A DNA stretch of 64,000 bases from Rozella allomycis CSF55 (Eukaryota > Rozellomycota). Both the position numbers and the translations under genes were made by a program. The notes beneath the pieces are model-generated. The model was given only the letters and a program-made list of their open reading frames with translations. It was not told the origin of the DNA and made no database searches. The stretch is from the NCBI GenBank assembly GCA_000442015.1, contig KE560790.1:1-64000 (forward strand), given 5' to 3'. This document shows, in pieces, positions 1 through 12,078 of this stretch; the first letter of the stretch is position 1; each line of letters begins with the position of its first letter.

Positions 1-54
1 GATAGAAATATGTGTCAGATTTTGGTAATTTCCTAATCTGGTAATATTTTTTCG

Positions 55-1449
55 ATGTTTATTAGCATTTTGCTTATAGGAAACGTCCTGAGTTTCATAT
101 TAGCAAATCAGATATCTATACTAACATTACCGAATGAAATTCTTTTCAAGGTTGCCGAACGAGTTCCTATTCAAGATGTGTTCCGATTTGGAAGAGTCCA
201 TTCACAACTACATCGTCAGTTAATTAAAGATTTCGATGATTATTTACGAAAAATTTATCCAAACGAGAAAGATTTAAGTCAAGTATTAAAAATTGATAAT
301 GATGGACGCACCGTTGTGTTAAAAGTCAACGAGAATATACTCTTGCAAACAGAACACATCGGATTTTTAGTCTTTAATCTTATTCATTCTTTTGAAGATT
401 TTGATTTGCTACTCCGCTATTTATCTATAAACAAAGTGCTCCTTAAAATCGATGTGCTCCTAGATTTTGAAAAGCTTGGCAGTGAAGAGCGTTTTAAAAA
501 CGCGCTGAACATCTTAAGCGGAAACAATGTAAATTTGATATCTTTAAGAATTACCAAAATCGCCTCAAAAGAAATGTGCCTTTTAATACCGGCGTTTGTG
601 AGTAAAAAGAAAACGTTGAGACATATTTCCGTCACAAATTGTGCGGTTTCTTGTGAAGTAGAGTTAATTAAATCAATATCCGAATCTCGATCAGAAATAA
701 CTCATGTAGACTTGTCTGATAACAATATTTCAAATCTTGATTCTGAAGAGTTTACAAGATATTTAGACAATTCTAAAGTCGAGTCTTTAGATTTATCAGA
801 TAATTATATCCAGCGAAATGCATTGCTTCCTATTTTCTCAGGCCCAGCGAGAAATAATTTGAAGCGCTTAAGCTTACGGGGCATTGACCATGATGGTCAA
901 AACGCCATAAACTGGTGGTTGATTATGGACATGGTTAGATTTTCTAATCTTCACCGCGTTGATTTTTCGTCAAACCTTATACACCTAAGCGTCGATCTAA
1001 TTAGATTTGGATTCTCCTTTGATGTTCCTTTGGAACATCTTGATATAGCGAAATCAGGAATTCAAGTGAAAGATGTTGCTATTCTAATGAAAGCAATGCC
1101 TAATTTGCAGTATTTAAATATAAAAGAAAACGATATTGAATATAATGATGAATTTTACATCGCCTTGTCGAAATCCAAATTGAAGACTTTGAGATTAACT
1201 CAAAATAGGTACTTAGATGATTCTCTAGATAAATTTTCTCAAAGTATAATCAAATCGAAACTTACTCTTCTCGAAATTGAAGGTGATGAAGATGAACCCT
1301 ATAAGGAATTGAAAGAATTATTTAATCAGCAAAGGCCAAATCTTAAAATTGTTTTTACCGAAAGGAATTCTGGCAATGGAAATGATTCTGATGTTGAAGA
1401 CTTTTCCTTAGGGTTTGCGATTTTATCACTTTTCTGGCAAAGGGATTAA
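55..1449 (+). CDS. Predicted-secreted F-box / leucine-rich-repeat protein
   Basis: Uninterrupted 464-residue frame. Residues 1-17 form a hydrophobic, signal-peptide-like stretch (FISILLIGNVLSFILA) with a plausible cleavage site after ILA. An F-box-like segment follows at about residues 24-58 (LPNEILFKVAERV, then DVFRFGRVHSQLHRQL). From about residue 160 to 430 there are repeated LRR units such as ITHVDLSDNNIS, VESLDLSDNYI, LEHLDIAKSGI and LQYLNIKEND. F-box/LRR proteins are normally cytosolic SCF substrate adaptors, so an N-terminal signal peptide is unusual and raises the idea of an exported adaptor. The first hydrophobic stretch could instead be a membrane anchor. The acidic tail ends in FAILSLFWQRD. 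The domain calls are good; secretion is inference. Confidence 0.75.
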   Translation: MFISILLIGNVLSFILANQISILTLPNEILFKVAERVPIQDVFRFGRVHSQLHRQLIKDFDDYLRKIYPNEKDLSQVLKIDNDGRTVVLKVNENILLQTEHIGFLVFNLIHSFEDFDLLLRYLSINKVLLKIDVLLDFEKLGSEERFKNALNILSGNNVNLISLRITKIASKEMCLLIPAFVSKKKTLRHISVTNCAVSCEVELIKSISESRSEITHVDLSDNNISNLDSEEFTRYLDNSKVESLDLSDNYIQRNALLPIFSGPARNNLKRLSLRGIDHDGQNAINWWLIMDMVRFSNLHRVDFSSNLIHLSVDLIRFGFSFDVPLEHLDIAKSGIQVKDVAILMKAMPNLQYLNIKENDIEYNDEFYIALSKSKLKTLRLTQNRYLDDSLDKFSQSIIKSKLTLLEIEGDEDEPYKELKELFNQQRPNLKIVFTERNSGNGNDSDVEDFSLGFAILSLFWQRD

Positions 1450-1557
1450 TATTTAATAAAAAATGCATAATTAAATGCGAATTAGAATTATTCAAGTTTT
1501 TGTTAATCTATACTAAAAATGATACTATTGTCCATCATCAAGTAATTCTGAAATTTC

Positions 1558-2604
1558 ATGATTTCACTGGAGTTGTTGAAGTTCCTTTTCTACTTGGTTT
1601 TGCCATGGATCCTAAGCCAAGTCATAAAATACTTTAAGAAGAAATCTCCAAGCTTAAAACTTGAAAGAAACAAGTGGGAAAAGTTTACACGAGTTGTTTC
1701 GCTAATGACTGCTGTTTATTTCGGTTACGTAGCACTGGTTTATCAATATCCCAATTTCTATCGGCAGCTTAACGTGCCAATAAATTCTCCAATGTTTTCA
1801 TTCCGTAGTGCTGTTAGAACCTATTTAAAAGAGCAAAGCCAAATGGATTCAAGTTTACCCAATAATTTGGAAGCTGACTCTCAACATCCCGATTTTTTGC
1901 GTCTGGTGGATATCTTATCATTTTTTAAATATCATAGCAATAGAAGAGTCTATAATAATTGGGGAGAAACCACTTTATTGAATTGTAAATTTTGCAGTGA
2001 AGAAAGCGATTATTTTTATTATTTGCTCCCTTCAATAACATTTACATATTTATTCGCTCTTGTTACTCTGGGATTATCTACAAGCTCACGCCAAAGTGCT
2101 GGATGGAGAGGCTATGCAGTTGTGTTGTTTGGAATATTTTACATCAGTGATTTGGTGTCACATTATTTCGGATATGGTGATTCGGAGTTGTCAGAAATAT
2201 TTCAAGATGAATACATGACACAGTTTGAGAAAATGGCTAAGCTTAGATCGTTTTGCTTTTTTGTAATTTTTATTTTTCTTTCAGTTATCGATTATAGAAA
2301 TGAAAAGACTGAAACTGAATTAGTTGATGAACTAATCCAAAAGTCCAATAATACCTACGCAAGATTGATAACCTCAAGTTATTTAAGGGCAGCGGTAAAT
2401 GAGGATGAAGAATTGAAGAAACGAGATAATGAGTATCACAAAGGTTCCACCTTGCTAAAATCTGAATTGCAAGAGTCTGAAGAATTCTCTGCAATAAAAA
2501 CTGGAATTAAGAGCAGATACAATATTCAAGCCATGTTTGAAGAGGCTAAAACATTTTTCAAAGACCTTGAACGATATTACGCATCTAAAGAAAAGCAAGA
2601 ATGA
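1558..2604 (+). CDS. Conserved-looking multipass membrane protein, function unknown
   Basis: Single-exon frame of 348 residues. There is an N-terminal hydrophobic helix (about 6-22), a second at about 46-65, and three more between about 160 and 240. A Cys motif (LLNCKFCSEESDY) lies in the loop before the third helix. The C-terminal 100 residues are charged and helical (KKRDNEYHK and onwards), probably a cytosolic coiled region. The layout recalls uncharacterised fungal endomembrane proteins with a WGE-LLNC-x2-C motif, but I cannot name a family. It ends 29 bp from the convergent pyruvate dehydrogenase gene. Confidence 0.7.
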   Translation: MISLELLKFLFYLVLPWILSQVIKYFKKKSPSLKLERNKWEKFTRVVSLMTAVYFGYVALVYQYPNFYRQLNVPINSPMFSFRSAVRTYLKEQSQMDSSLPNNLEADSQHPDFLRLVDILSFFKYHSNRRVYNNWGETTLLNCKFCSEESDYFYYLLPSITFTYLFALVTLGLSTSSRQSAGWRGYAVVLFGIFYISDLVSHYFGYGDSELSEIFQDEYMTQFEKMAKLRSFCFFVIFIFLSVIDYRNEKTETELVDELIQKSNNTYARLITSSYLRAAVNEDEELKKRDNEYHKGSTLLKSELQESEEFSAIKTGIKSRYNIQAMFEEAKTFFKDLERYYASKEKQE

Positions 2605-2633
2605 ATTAAATAAAAGTTGGTGGCGAATTGTCT

Positions 2634-3857
2634 TTAATAAAAGTGAGTATCCTCAATAGAACAACCTCTTAAAGATGGTACTTCACTGCCTTTTGCATAA
2701 ACATTTGACCAATATTCTTCCATTGGCGGTTGTGGACTTTCCGTAGCCTTTTGAACTGCTTCTTCAACTTCTACTCTCGCTTCCTTGTCAATAGCCTAAT
2801 CTTTCTGCTATAAAATATTTACTTTTAATTCTTCTTCTAAAGCAACCGAGTTGTCTAAAATAATCTTTTTTAATCCAGTTATTGGGTCATTTAGGCTCCT
2901 CATTTGTTGAATCTCCTCTCTTGTCCGGTATGTTGTTCCTGGGTCAGACATAGAGTGTCCACCATAGCGATATGTGTTGATTTCCATTACCAAAGGGCCT
3001 TTTCCACTCAATGCCCATTGTTTGGCGAAACTACAAGCTTCACGAACTGCTAGCACATTCATACCGTTAACCTTTTTGCTTTTTAAAAAGCATTTTACTT
3101 TTATTCCCGGGATGTAATCACCTCTGGCATAATAATCAGTTGAGGCTGAAGATCTCTGCATCGCTGTTCCCATGCCATATTTATTGTTCTCGCATACAAA
3201 AATACACGGCAAATTCCATAATTTAGCCATATTAAAAGCCTCAAAAACTTGTCCTTGATTTGATGCACCATCCCCGTACAATGAAAATGTTACATTCTTT
3301 TGATTCATATATTTTTGGGCGAGCGCTAGTCCTGCTCCCACTGGTACCTTGTTCACGTTAAGATTAGTTATATACTTGGGCTCCAACAATTCCATTTCCT
3401 CCATAAAAGTTGTTTGCAAACATATGCATGGACCCGCCTTTCCCCTTTGCTATTCCATCTTTACGACCCTATCAATCTTTAAGATAAACCATACCATAAG
3501 CTCAGCGAGGATAGAAAAAACTGAACCACCTCTTGTGTAGGTAAATCCATGACATCTGTAGGCTGTAATAATCTTGTCGTCTGAAGTTATTGCTGCTTCC
3601 ATCCCCACAGGCACTGCTTCCTGGCCTATTGCCAGATGGCAAAATCCTCTAATCATTTTACTCTTGTAAAGATTATCGGCTGCTGTTTCCATTCGGCGGA
3701 TTACAACCATCTGGCGATACATATTCATCAATTGCTCTTTGGTTGCTTTTGCAACTGGAGGTGGTGGATCGCATTTATGAGTAATAAATGGTTCTCCTAA
3801 CTTGAATTCAAATGTTTTCGTAGAGTATAGACGGCGTATTAAACGATTTGATGCCAT
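2634..3857 (-). CDS. PDA1: Pyruvate dehydrogenase E1 component subunit alpha, mitochondrial
   Basis: The spliced product is 380 residues, the usual length for this family. It supplies the thiamine-diphosphate-binding half of the E1 heterotetramer that decarboxylates pyruvate for acetyl-CoA synthesis in the mitochondrial matrix. The chosen ATG (3857) gives [16 protein letters not shown], a typical mitochondrial presequence; an upstream in-frame ATG would add 18 unneeded residues. Visible motifs are [24 protein letters not shown] (ThDP/Mg binding), [11 protein letters not shown] and the phosphorylation-loop region [15 protein letters not shown]. Three introns of 26, 28 and 27 nt restore one continuous frame. 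It is convergent with the preceding gene and divergent from the Hsp40 gene. Confidence 0.95.
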
Positions 3858-4062
3858 CCGTGCACCAGGGTCAATTGAAATTAAACAAACTGCCAATTTC
3901 AATTCAAGCAAAATAAAATATATTTCATATTCTTACTTTGGGGTAACGATATTGTTTAATTGAAAACATTAGTGTATGATTTCAGTATGAGTAGGCTTCA
4001 CATTATGCATACTGATTACCAATAATTTTTATTTTAATCATTTTCTAGTAGTTTGTACAACA

Positions 4063-4113
4063 TTCTAGAAGTGCTTCAACCCAGATAATTGAGGCTTAGA
4101 CAGAAACTTCTAG
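4063..4113 (+). promoter_or_regulatory. Candidate heat-shock elements upstream of the Hsp40 gene
   Basis: Two clusters of the HSF-binding pentamer nGAAn and its inverse lie within 65 bp of the start codon. TTCTAGAA is at 4063-4070, and GAAACTTCTAG at 4103-4113 is a near-perfect three-unit array (GAA-nn-TTC-nn-G). Hsp40 genes are classic HSF targets in fungi. The sites are seen in the sequence; their function is inferred from position and gene identity. Confidence 0.55.
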
Positions 4114-4126
4114 CAAACATTGTAAA

Positions 4127-5132
4127 ATGGGCAAAGACTATTATGCTATTCTCGGAATTCCCAAAGACGCAGATGAAGACGCAATAAAAAAGGCTTATCG
4201 CAAACTGGCCCTTAAATGGCATCCAGATCGAAATCCCGACTCCAAGGAATTGGCAGATAAGAAATTTAAAGAGCTAGCAGAAGCCTATGAAGTTCTCATT
4301 GACAAAAACAAAAGGCAAATATACGATCAGTTCGGAGAAGAAGGATTAAAGAATTCAGGAGGCCCACCACCAGGCGCTGGTGGTCGTGGTTTTCCCCAAG
4401 GATTTTCTTTTGGAGGTGGTGGTTTCCGACCTCATTCAGCAGATTTTATTTTTGAGCAATTCTTTGGTGGTGGTTTTGGAGGCGGTAGTAGCTTTATGGA
4501 TGTTGATGACGACTTTGGAGGATCACCATTTGGGTTTGGCGGTGGTAGAAGCTCAAAGCCAAAGAAAGCGCCAGCAGTACAAAAACATATTCAGGTTAGT
4601 TTGGAAGAGCTATACACAGGTGCTTCAAAAAAGATGAAAGTGGTAAGTGAAACAGCAACAAAAAAAGTAGACTCGTAAAGTATTTGATGCAACTGGCAGG
4701 CCAAGCACTTTAGAGAAAATACTTCAAATTGACATAAAGCCGGGCTGGAAATCTGGAACTAAAGTCCGATTTGAAGGAGAAGGAGATGAAATTTCACCAG
4801 GGAACGCTCAAGCTATTGAGTTCGTTATTGAAGAAAAGCCCCATCCTGTTTTCAAGAGAGAAGGACATGATCTTCACATGAATATCACACTTTCATTATC
4901 AGAGGCATTAACAGGGTTTACGAAGCCAATAACAACTGTCGACGGAAGGACTGCCAACATATCAAATGTTAACGTAACGCAACCCGGCCAAACTATGACC
5001 TATGCCAATGCAGGCATGCCTAATCAAAAAAATCCCAATCAAAAAGGCAATTTAGTGATACATTTTAATGTCCAATTTCCATCGTCGTTAACGGATATAC
5101 AGAAAGACACCATTCGCAAAGTACTCGCTTAA
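4127..5132 (+). CDS. SIS1: Type II (DNAJB/Sis1-class) Hsp40 co-chaperone
   Basis: The spliced product is 325 residues. The J domain is at the N-terminus ([20 protein letters not shown]), with the HPD motif in [13 protein letters not shown] that stimulates Hsp70 ATPase. A Gly/Phe-rich linker (about 75-145) follows, then two beta-sandwich substrate-binding domains and a dimerisation tail; there is no CxxCxGxG zinc finger, so it is type II. A 28-nt intron joins KKMKV to [10 protein letters not shown]. Sis1-class proteins are cytosolic or nuclear and essential in yeast. The stop lies 46 bp from the convergent SEN34 stop, and heat-shock-like elements precede the start. Confidence 0.95.
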
Positions 5133-5178
5133 AAGAAATGTATTTATTAAACATTTTTTAGTTGTTTTTAAAATTAAT

Positions 5179-6032
5179 TTACTTTTTTCTTTCTTTTACA
5201 TTCCAAAATTCAAGTTTCATGAAACTAATCACATCATTTTCGTCAACTTTTGCTACAATCCACTTTTTGTTTGCGTTATTAGCCAATCTAGTATTTGCAA
5301 CTATCTGTTGTGGTCTTATAAAGTCCAGTCCATTGGAAACGGATACAATCCATTCTGAATGGCATTTCCAAGGCATTTGATGGTAAACCAGGAAATCTCC
5401 TCCAAACTTGAAACCTTCCATTACATAATAGTTCTTGATAATGAGGTCATGAAATACTTTGTATTTGATGCTTTCATTTCTATTTTCAGGATGGAACGGA
5501 CTATCGGCAAGCTCAAATGGTGTATTCATCTTGGTCAATTCTTCTTTTTCCAATTGAATATATTCTGGGATATGATCTAATTGGCATTTAATTGAAGACA
5601 TTATTATATTTAGTAGATTCTCATCTTCTTGCATTATCTGGCCATATTTGCTCATTGCTTCTTTTTTCTTGTGAATGCGTCTTTGCGCTTCGATGGACTT
5701 TGTATTGGATAAATACATTTCATATTCTTTTGTCTCTGTGAAGTCAAAATTTTGAATGACTTTAAATACTTTCCATTTGCAATTGTACACTAAATAGTTC
5801 ACCTCCCAGTTGGTGAGAAATAATGGAACCTTCACGTCTTCTTCTATAAACTCTTCTTCTTCGATTTTTTCGTTTTCTGTATGATTTTGAAGTGATACGC
5901 CCGATATTTTGTATCCAATGATGTTCAGTTCACGACAACGAACAGCATCTATCGATATTCAAACAAATCATTACTCTTATTATTCAAGATAACAAATAAG
6001 CCGCTATTTTCCAGATAATAAATTTCGTCCAT
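5179..6032 (-). CDS. SEN34: tRNA-splicing endonuclease catalytic subunit Sen34
   Basis: The spliced product is 275 residues with one 26-nt intron after codon 19 (MDEIYYLENSGLFVILNNK). The C-terminal nuclease fold contains YKVFHDLIIKNYYVMEG, then FGGDFLVY, CHSEW and NNANKKWIVAKV. These supply the Tyr, His and Lys expected of the catalytic triad that cleaves the 3' splice site of pre-tRNAs. The middle part (about 90-150) is charged and helical. Neither tRNA gene in this window contains an intron. The start at 6032 is supported by the intron-spliced N-terminus matching the family pattern. Confidence 0.88.
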
Positions 6033-6104
6033 AGTTTAGAAATTTTGAGTTAAGTTGCCCATGCGATTTGTTGACAAAATATCATTAAAGCCAAAATAGT
6101 AAAC

Positions 6105-9100
6105 ATGTATTCGGGTGACTTTATCCGCAAGTCAGTTATTGACGATGAAGTTAAAAATGGGATTAAAAGGCTTCAAACAAAAATGAAAGAGCTAAATCAA
6201 CGGAAAACAGAAGCGGTTAAAATAGAGGACTATATGATGGCGATGAAGTTGAAAAAAGAATTAGAGGTTTTATCGGAAGAGTTGTTCAAAATGGAAAATC
6301 AAACCAATGTGAATTTGATTGGCTTCTGTTTAAGCGATTGGCTGGACAATATGGCGGAATATTTGCATCCACTATCTTTGGATTTGAAATATCAAGTAAA
6401 TAGCAAAGTTAGTTAAGATTGATATCGGATGATTTTCCAATTGGAAGCCCTTTTCATAAATGCATCGTGAAGTTTATTAGCAACATGGATAGGACATTCA
6501 TACCAGTTTTTGTGAATACAATCATCTCCATAATTCCCATAAATGAAAGAAAAGAGGAATTACAAAAACGAGTATCTAGTTTCCACAACAGATTAGAGGT
6601 GCATGGGATGGTGAAATATCATGAGATTCATGTAAGTACATTTACATTTCATTAAGGCTAGAATCTCTATTACATACTCGGGTTGCTTGACATTCTCACT
6701 CATGCAATAACGAGATTCGTAGAGGAAGATTTAAGTCTGTCGCTACTAAAATCCAATGTAATTATAGAAATGGCATTTGAATTTGCAGAAAATGACTATT
6801 TCAAGTAAAGCTATAATTTGCTGCAGAAAGAAAAGTTCCTTATCCATTTGAGAGATATTTTAGATTTCAAATTCCCCTAAGGCTTTCAATAATATTGAGT
6901 GATGTATCTTTTGACCTGTAACATTGTCCTTGATATATTAGATTTAGCAAGGCGTACATATTTGACCTTCTTTCAAAGAAAGCACTTAATAACGAACAAA
7001 TGACAACGATGTTAAGCATTATTTGCAGATTAAGATTTAATGTAAGAAAATTGTTTGGCTATTTTTTAGATCAACAGCGAAGAAGAATTGAGGCATTTAG
7101 ATTTGTACTTGGGTTTCTATTTGTCACTAATCGAGAAATCAACCAATAGATATTTAAAGCTTGCTTTTTTGCAAGCAATCGAACACATTTGTTCTCAATT
7201 TTCTTTTTCATTACTTGAAAAGAAGGGATTTTCTCATCAATTTGAAAATGATGTTTTTGCCATCCTTCAAAACGTCATTAAGAAAGTTGAATTATTGTAT
7301 GAGCAAGGTGATAAAGACGTTTTATTTTTGTTATCCCTATTATATTCTAGAATGTGCTTGGAAGGAAAAGGTTTGGCATTTCTTAAAAAACGTGTTATTA
7401 CGAAAGCTATTGAGGAATTGCATGAGAATGTCAATCTAGAATGTTTGCTTTGCTTTTTGAGAACGTCGTATTTTCATGGGGACGTTGATGTCGTTAGGGA
7501 ATTTCAAGAGGAATCGGGGTCCACTTTGATGGCCTACTTATCAGAACCAATTGATAATCTGGATATAATTAAGGATATTTTAGATAAACACGTTATTCAA
7601 TCAGAAAAGTGCTTTATCGGAGTGGATTATATTGACACATTTGTGCAAATTGTAATTTCTATTGCTTCCGTCGAGTAAGAAATATTATTTCTTTAATAAA
7701 GCTTGGAATATGTAAATGATAAAATATTTCCATTTCTATTGCAGAAAATAAAGAAAAATGATGTTGTTTTTGGTATTATAGCTGTTCGTACTTTAAAGAT
7801 GCTGATCAATCCGGATTATGAGTTTTCTGAGCACGCTTTTATAAAAGATAATGAAACTTTCGGGAATTCAATAAAAAGACTTCTTGACAGTCAAACCGAA
7901 TTGATTGCTGAAGTTTTGAGATTGTGTGTAGAAAGTATTGGGGAATGTAAAGTTGGATGTAGAAATACAATTATTGATGTGTTTGAAGATAATTTAACAA
8001 CTGTATCAGCAATGAAAGACTTGATGAATGGAATGATTTGGCCCAGTTTTCCAAGATGGTTTGACAATGAAAAGTTGGTTTATTATAGCACTGGATTCTT
8101 GTGGAGAACTCCAATAAATCCAATTTGCAATGTGATCAATCGAACTAATAATATTATAAAAATAGAAGAAGATAATAAATTAAAATTGGTTCTATTTAAA
8201 GGAGCATTGCAGATTTTCGATCTCTTTCCTTTACCAGAATTTCATTACGGGAATGATTTCATTGGCAAAGAAATAATAAATGCGATTGATGAAATTTCAT
8301 TAGAAAGTTGTTTGGCGGTGAAGAGATTGTTTATTGAAGACCCACAGTCAAGGCTTAAAATTATCAATGCTTTCATTAATTGTATTTCTGAAGACATTGA
8401 AGAAAACAGTTTAAAGACTTATTTGTTGTTTATAAAAAACTTGTTTTTGATCTGGTTGAAATTGGGAGTTACCAATACTTCCCAAAGGAAATTTATAAAG
8501 TTGAAAGCTAAAATTGAAATGAATTGTCTCTTTATATTCTTTTCAAAATTAAATGAACAGATTTTTGAGTTGTGCTTTGATTTATTGAATTCGTTTCGGG
8601 AATTAACAAAGACATTTTCTGCAAACAATGAAATCAGTTTTGAAGACTTGTTTGTAAATTCTTCGAATTACAAGAAGGTTAATTCTTTGTGCCAAGTTAT
8701 TTTTGGTAAAAATGATCCAACGGATAAAGATTTGACATCTTTCAAAACTTTATCTGGAAATCATAAATCAATCTATTTAAACATTTTGATTGATAAAGCA
8801 AGTGAAAATTTTGTTAATTTAGAGATTTTGAATAAAATTGCTCCAAAATTTAAGGTTTGTGTGGCTGAGCATGTTCTCTTATTGGTTTGTCTTTTAAAGT
8901 ATCCAGGATCATCATGGATAAATAAAAGTGATATAATTAATTCAATTTTTAAGCTTGAAATCTTAAAAAATAATCCAATAGTCTCATATTTGATTGCATT
9001 AAATTCCACAAGAGAATTAATGAATGAAGTGTTTATTAATTTTAAACAGTTTTTAGTCTTGCGGTTGGAAGAAACATTTCAATTCTTTAAATTATTATTT

Positions 9101-11756
9101 CAAAATAAAATCTTCATTGATTGGTTTTTAGAAAACAATGAAGAAATCTTGAAGTGTATTTGCATAGATAATATTCTCATTGAAACAGAATCTGAAAGTT
9201 ATTTTCAATTTCTTAATTGTGTGGTATTATTGCTATTGAAAATCAATGAAAATAAATTTTATAGGAAAATATTTCAATTTTTAAAATCAAAAGGATTCAA
9301 AGGAGAAATTATGCAAACATGTTTGGCATTTCCTGATATTGTTGAAATAAATAAACAAGTTTTAGATTTAGCCCTTGATTTGGTAATTTACTACAATTTG
9401 GGTCTTTTAGGAATTCAAAAATCATGAAGGTTTATTTTGGCTCTTTCTGCGTTATCCAAAGACTATGCTTGAGCTTTGCACTGTTTTGACTTACAAGTAC
9501 AATTAATTTCCTTCATTGATTAGCATTGAAAATGAAAGGAATCAATTTTTACTAAATTATATTATTGATTTCTTTTCAGGCACAAAAAGGTCAAAAGTCA
9601 TTCAAAGTTGCAATAAACTTTTCAATACAAATGATGAGACTCCTTTGCCGCCCAAATATGATTTTGGCAATCTTATATTCTTTGGTAATCTTATCCCTCG
9701 TTTAAAAGTAGCATTTTATCATTTCTCTAAATCTGAATGTTTAATAGAAAAGATATTTGATCATCCCATTAGCAATCCATTCGTGTTTTTAAATTCTTGT
9801 GAAAACATTGACATTTTTATTTCTGATTTCTTACTTGAAGGAATCAATTGTTTAGATTGTTTAAGCAAATACAATTACAAAGGATTAGAATGGGCGTTAA
9901 ATCTCATATTTCCTTGTCTACACTACTTAAAGGAATCAAACATTCTTCACAAAAAGATTTTATTCTACGTTGTTTCCTTTACTTTAGACAACATCCATTT
10001 CATTGATAGTTTAATTGAATTCATTCGTACATTTACTCTTAATAATTTAATTACATTTAATGAAATATTTGACATTTTGTTGACCATTCTTCCAATAAAT
10101 GATTACATTGCATACAAGTGCTTTGATTCGCTCTATTCAATTGATTTTATAAGATGGATGCTAAAAGATATTTTAGTCAAGGATTTATCAGATTTTTCCG
10201 ACGATACGGATGTCTCTTACCAATTTTTCAATTTTCTAAAGTCAAGAAATCAACAAATCTCTGTTATAAATAATTCAAATAATCTTGCCGTTGTACTGAA
10301 GCATTATTTGAATAAAGACCCCCGTTCATTTTTACCCTTTTATCCCCAATTATTCATTCACATTCATTTAGACAAAAGCGCTGAAATTGAAGAAATAAAA
10401 GTGGTATTCGTAATTTAAATATCTAATAGATTCTCTTTAATAAATTTAATTCAAGTTCAAGTGAAGATTTGTTTAAAAGACTTTCTTTAAACTCTTCAAC
10501 TGTTCTTCATGATTACTTTCAAAGAACATATCGCAATTCAGTAAGTTTATGTAACTTTTTTTAATAGAATCACGAGGAAAAGGAAAGATTATTTGATGTT
10601 CTTGATATAATTTCCAAAAACGATCCTGAACAAACTTTTGATTTTCTTATTGGTGTTACTAAAGAGTGTCTATCCCTGGTGTACGAAAAAGAACCTTTGT
10701 CAGAATGTCTGTTTCATAAATTAATTAATTGCATAAACGTAAAACTAAAGTTGAAAGTAAAAAAGAATTGCGTAAAGTTTGGCGCGAAAGACAACTATCG
10801 CCTGCTTCATTTGCTTTTAGTTATTTGCTACACTGATTGTAACATAATCCCAACGACTTACTTGAATATTCTTGCTTCCTTAAACACATTTCTAAGCGGC
10901 AACAGGATCTTGCTGGAAAACTTTATACCCGTGAATACAAATATTAGTTTATTGGAAACTCTTCTTCAGGTAAAAAAAGATTTATATTTTCAGAGGGAAT
11001 AGAATGTGAGTCTTTAAAAGAAAAGAAGCTAATCATTTCAACAATCATTCAATGCTGGATCTCATTGCCAAAAAATGTTTTTGATCCTTCTCCAACTGGT
11101 TTCCTTTATTTTATTTTGCATGTAATATTTTGGATAATGCTTCAACTATCAAGAAAATACAATCCAAATTCTAAAAAACACGAAGATTTTGTAAATGATA
11201 TCTCAATATTTAGATTTAGAGTGATGTCTTGCAAATTTTGAAGGATGCATTTGAAACAAAATGCCCCAATGAAACCAAAAAGATTATTGATGCACTAGAT
11301 TTCATTATAAGAAACCACGAGGCTAGCTATTATATTATAGATCCTTGTCTCAATCTGATGTTGGAGAATATATCTGACCTTTTTCTCCCTGAATCGACCC
11401 ATAATATTGTTGAATTCTTGATACATATGCTGAGAATCGACCCAAATATTAATATGCAGGTGGTACTAAAGTTTGTACTTGGATTACGACACAAAATAGA
11501 CAACGATGATATGAATCCACTCCTTCAAGTAATTTTGATTTTGAATCTTAAAAAGTTCATTTTAAAGATATCCAATCGAAAGGAGCAAATTGCATCACTA
11601 ATAGGATACGCTTACTCGTGTTTTGTAGTGCCTAAACATGGTGATTGCTCGTACGAAACAAATGATATTGATTTACACGCCAAACCAAAAGAACATTCTT
11701 TCAAAAATATCAACAAACTTACCTTGCAAGATATATTATCTCTATTGCCCAAATAA
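6105..11756 (+). CDS. Very large helical-repeat protein, unassigned
   Basis: About a dozen short introns join frames into roughly 1,765 residues. The N-terminus is charged and helical with a UVR-like segment (VKIEDYMMAMKLKKELEVL). The rest is a long succession of hydrophobic alpha-helices such as LDLYLGFYLSLIEKSTNRYL, with no recognisable enzyme motif, which suggests a HEAT/ARM-type scaffold. I considered Furry/Tao3, nucleoporin and condensin families but saw no decisive signature. The first intron (6396-6421) appears to end in TG rather than AG. A 59-nt intron near 6810 and 22 to 30-nt ones elsewhere keep the frame open to LTLQDILSLLPK. The last two residue blocks are conserved-looking but unrecognised. 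Confidence 0.7.
6396..6421 (+). other. GT-TG intron (26 nt) in the large helical protein
   Basis: The donor is GTAAAT after codon CAA. The only nearby AG positions give the wrong phase, apart from an implausible 17-nt intron or a 77-nt one that discards good-looking coding sequence. Ending the intron at GATTG joins LDLKYQ to ISDDFPIGSPFH in phase 0 and gives the modal 26-nt length. Confidence 0.5.
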
Positions 11757-11788
11757 AACAATTTTAAGATATATTTTTAATAAAACAT

Positions 11789-11859
11789 TGCGTTAGCCGA
11801 GAATCGAACTCGGGGCTAACCCGTGGCAGGGGCTAATTTTACCACTAAACCACTAACGC
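11789..11859 (-). tRNA. tRNA-Gly (anticodon GCC)
   Basis: The minus strand folds as a 71-nt cloverleaf. The acceptor GCGTTAG pairs with CTAACGC, the anticodon stem AGCCC/GGGTT carries loop CTGCCAC (anticodon GCC), and the T arm is CCGAG-TTCGATT-CTCGG with discriminator A. No intron is present. It occupies the gap between the large helical-protein gene and the HECT gene. Confidence 0.95.
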
Positions 11860-12078
11860 TTGTGATAAGTGTCTCTAAAACTATTGTTTGTATAGTTTTT
11901 GCATAATACAATCATAATTAGAATTAACCACTTGCACAATTGCTAAACACCTTATAATTTCACCTTACCGTAGTATATATAATGAAATATTGACGATAAT
12001 GATGCATCCAATGTTGGTGACATAAACACTTCCACCCTTGTACACGTGTAGAGTGCCACCTGTCACCCTGGTCAGACA

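Noticed and set aside
6105-11756. In-frame stops suggesting a reassigned TAA/TAG code
   Set aside because: Every such stop falls inside a short GT-AG (or GT-TG) intron once hidden donors are considered, and many genes end on TAA, TAG and TGA normally.
6105-11756. Assignment of the giant helical protein to Furry/Tao3, condensin or nucleoporin families
   Set aside because: General helical-repeat character only; no family-specific motif could be seen.
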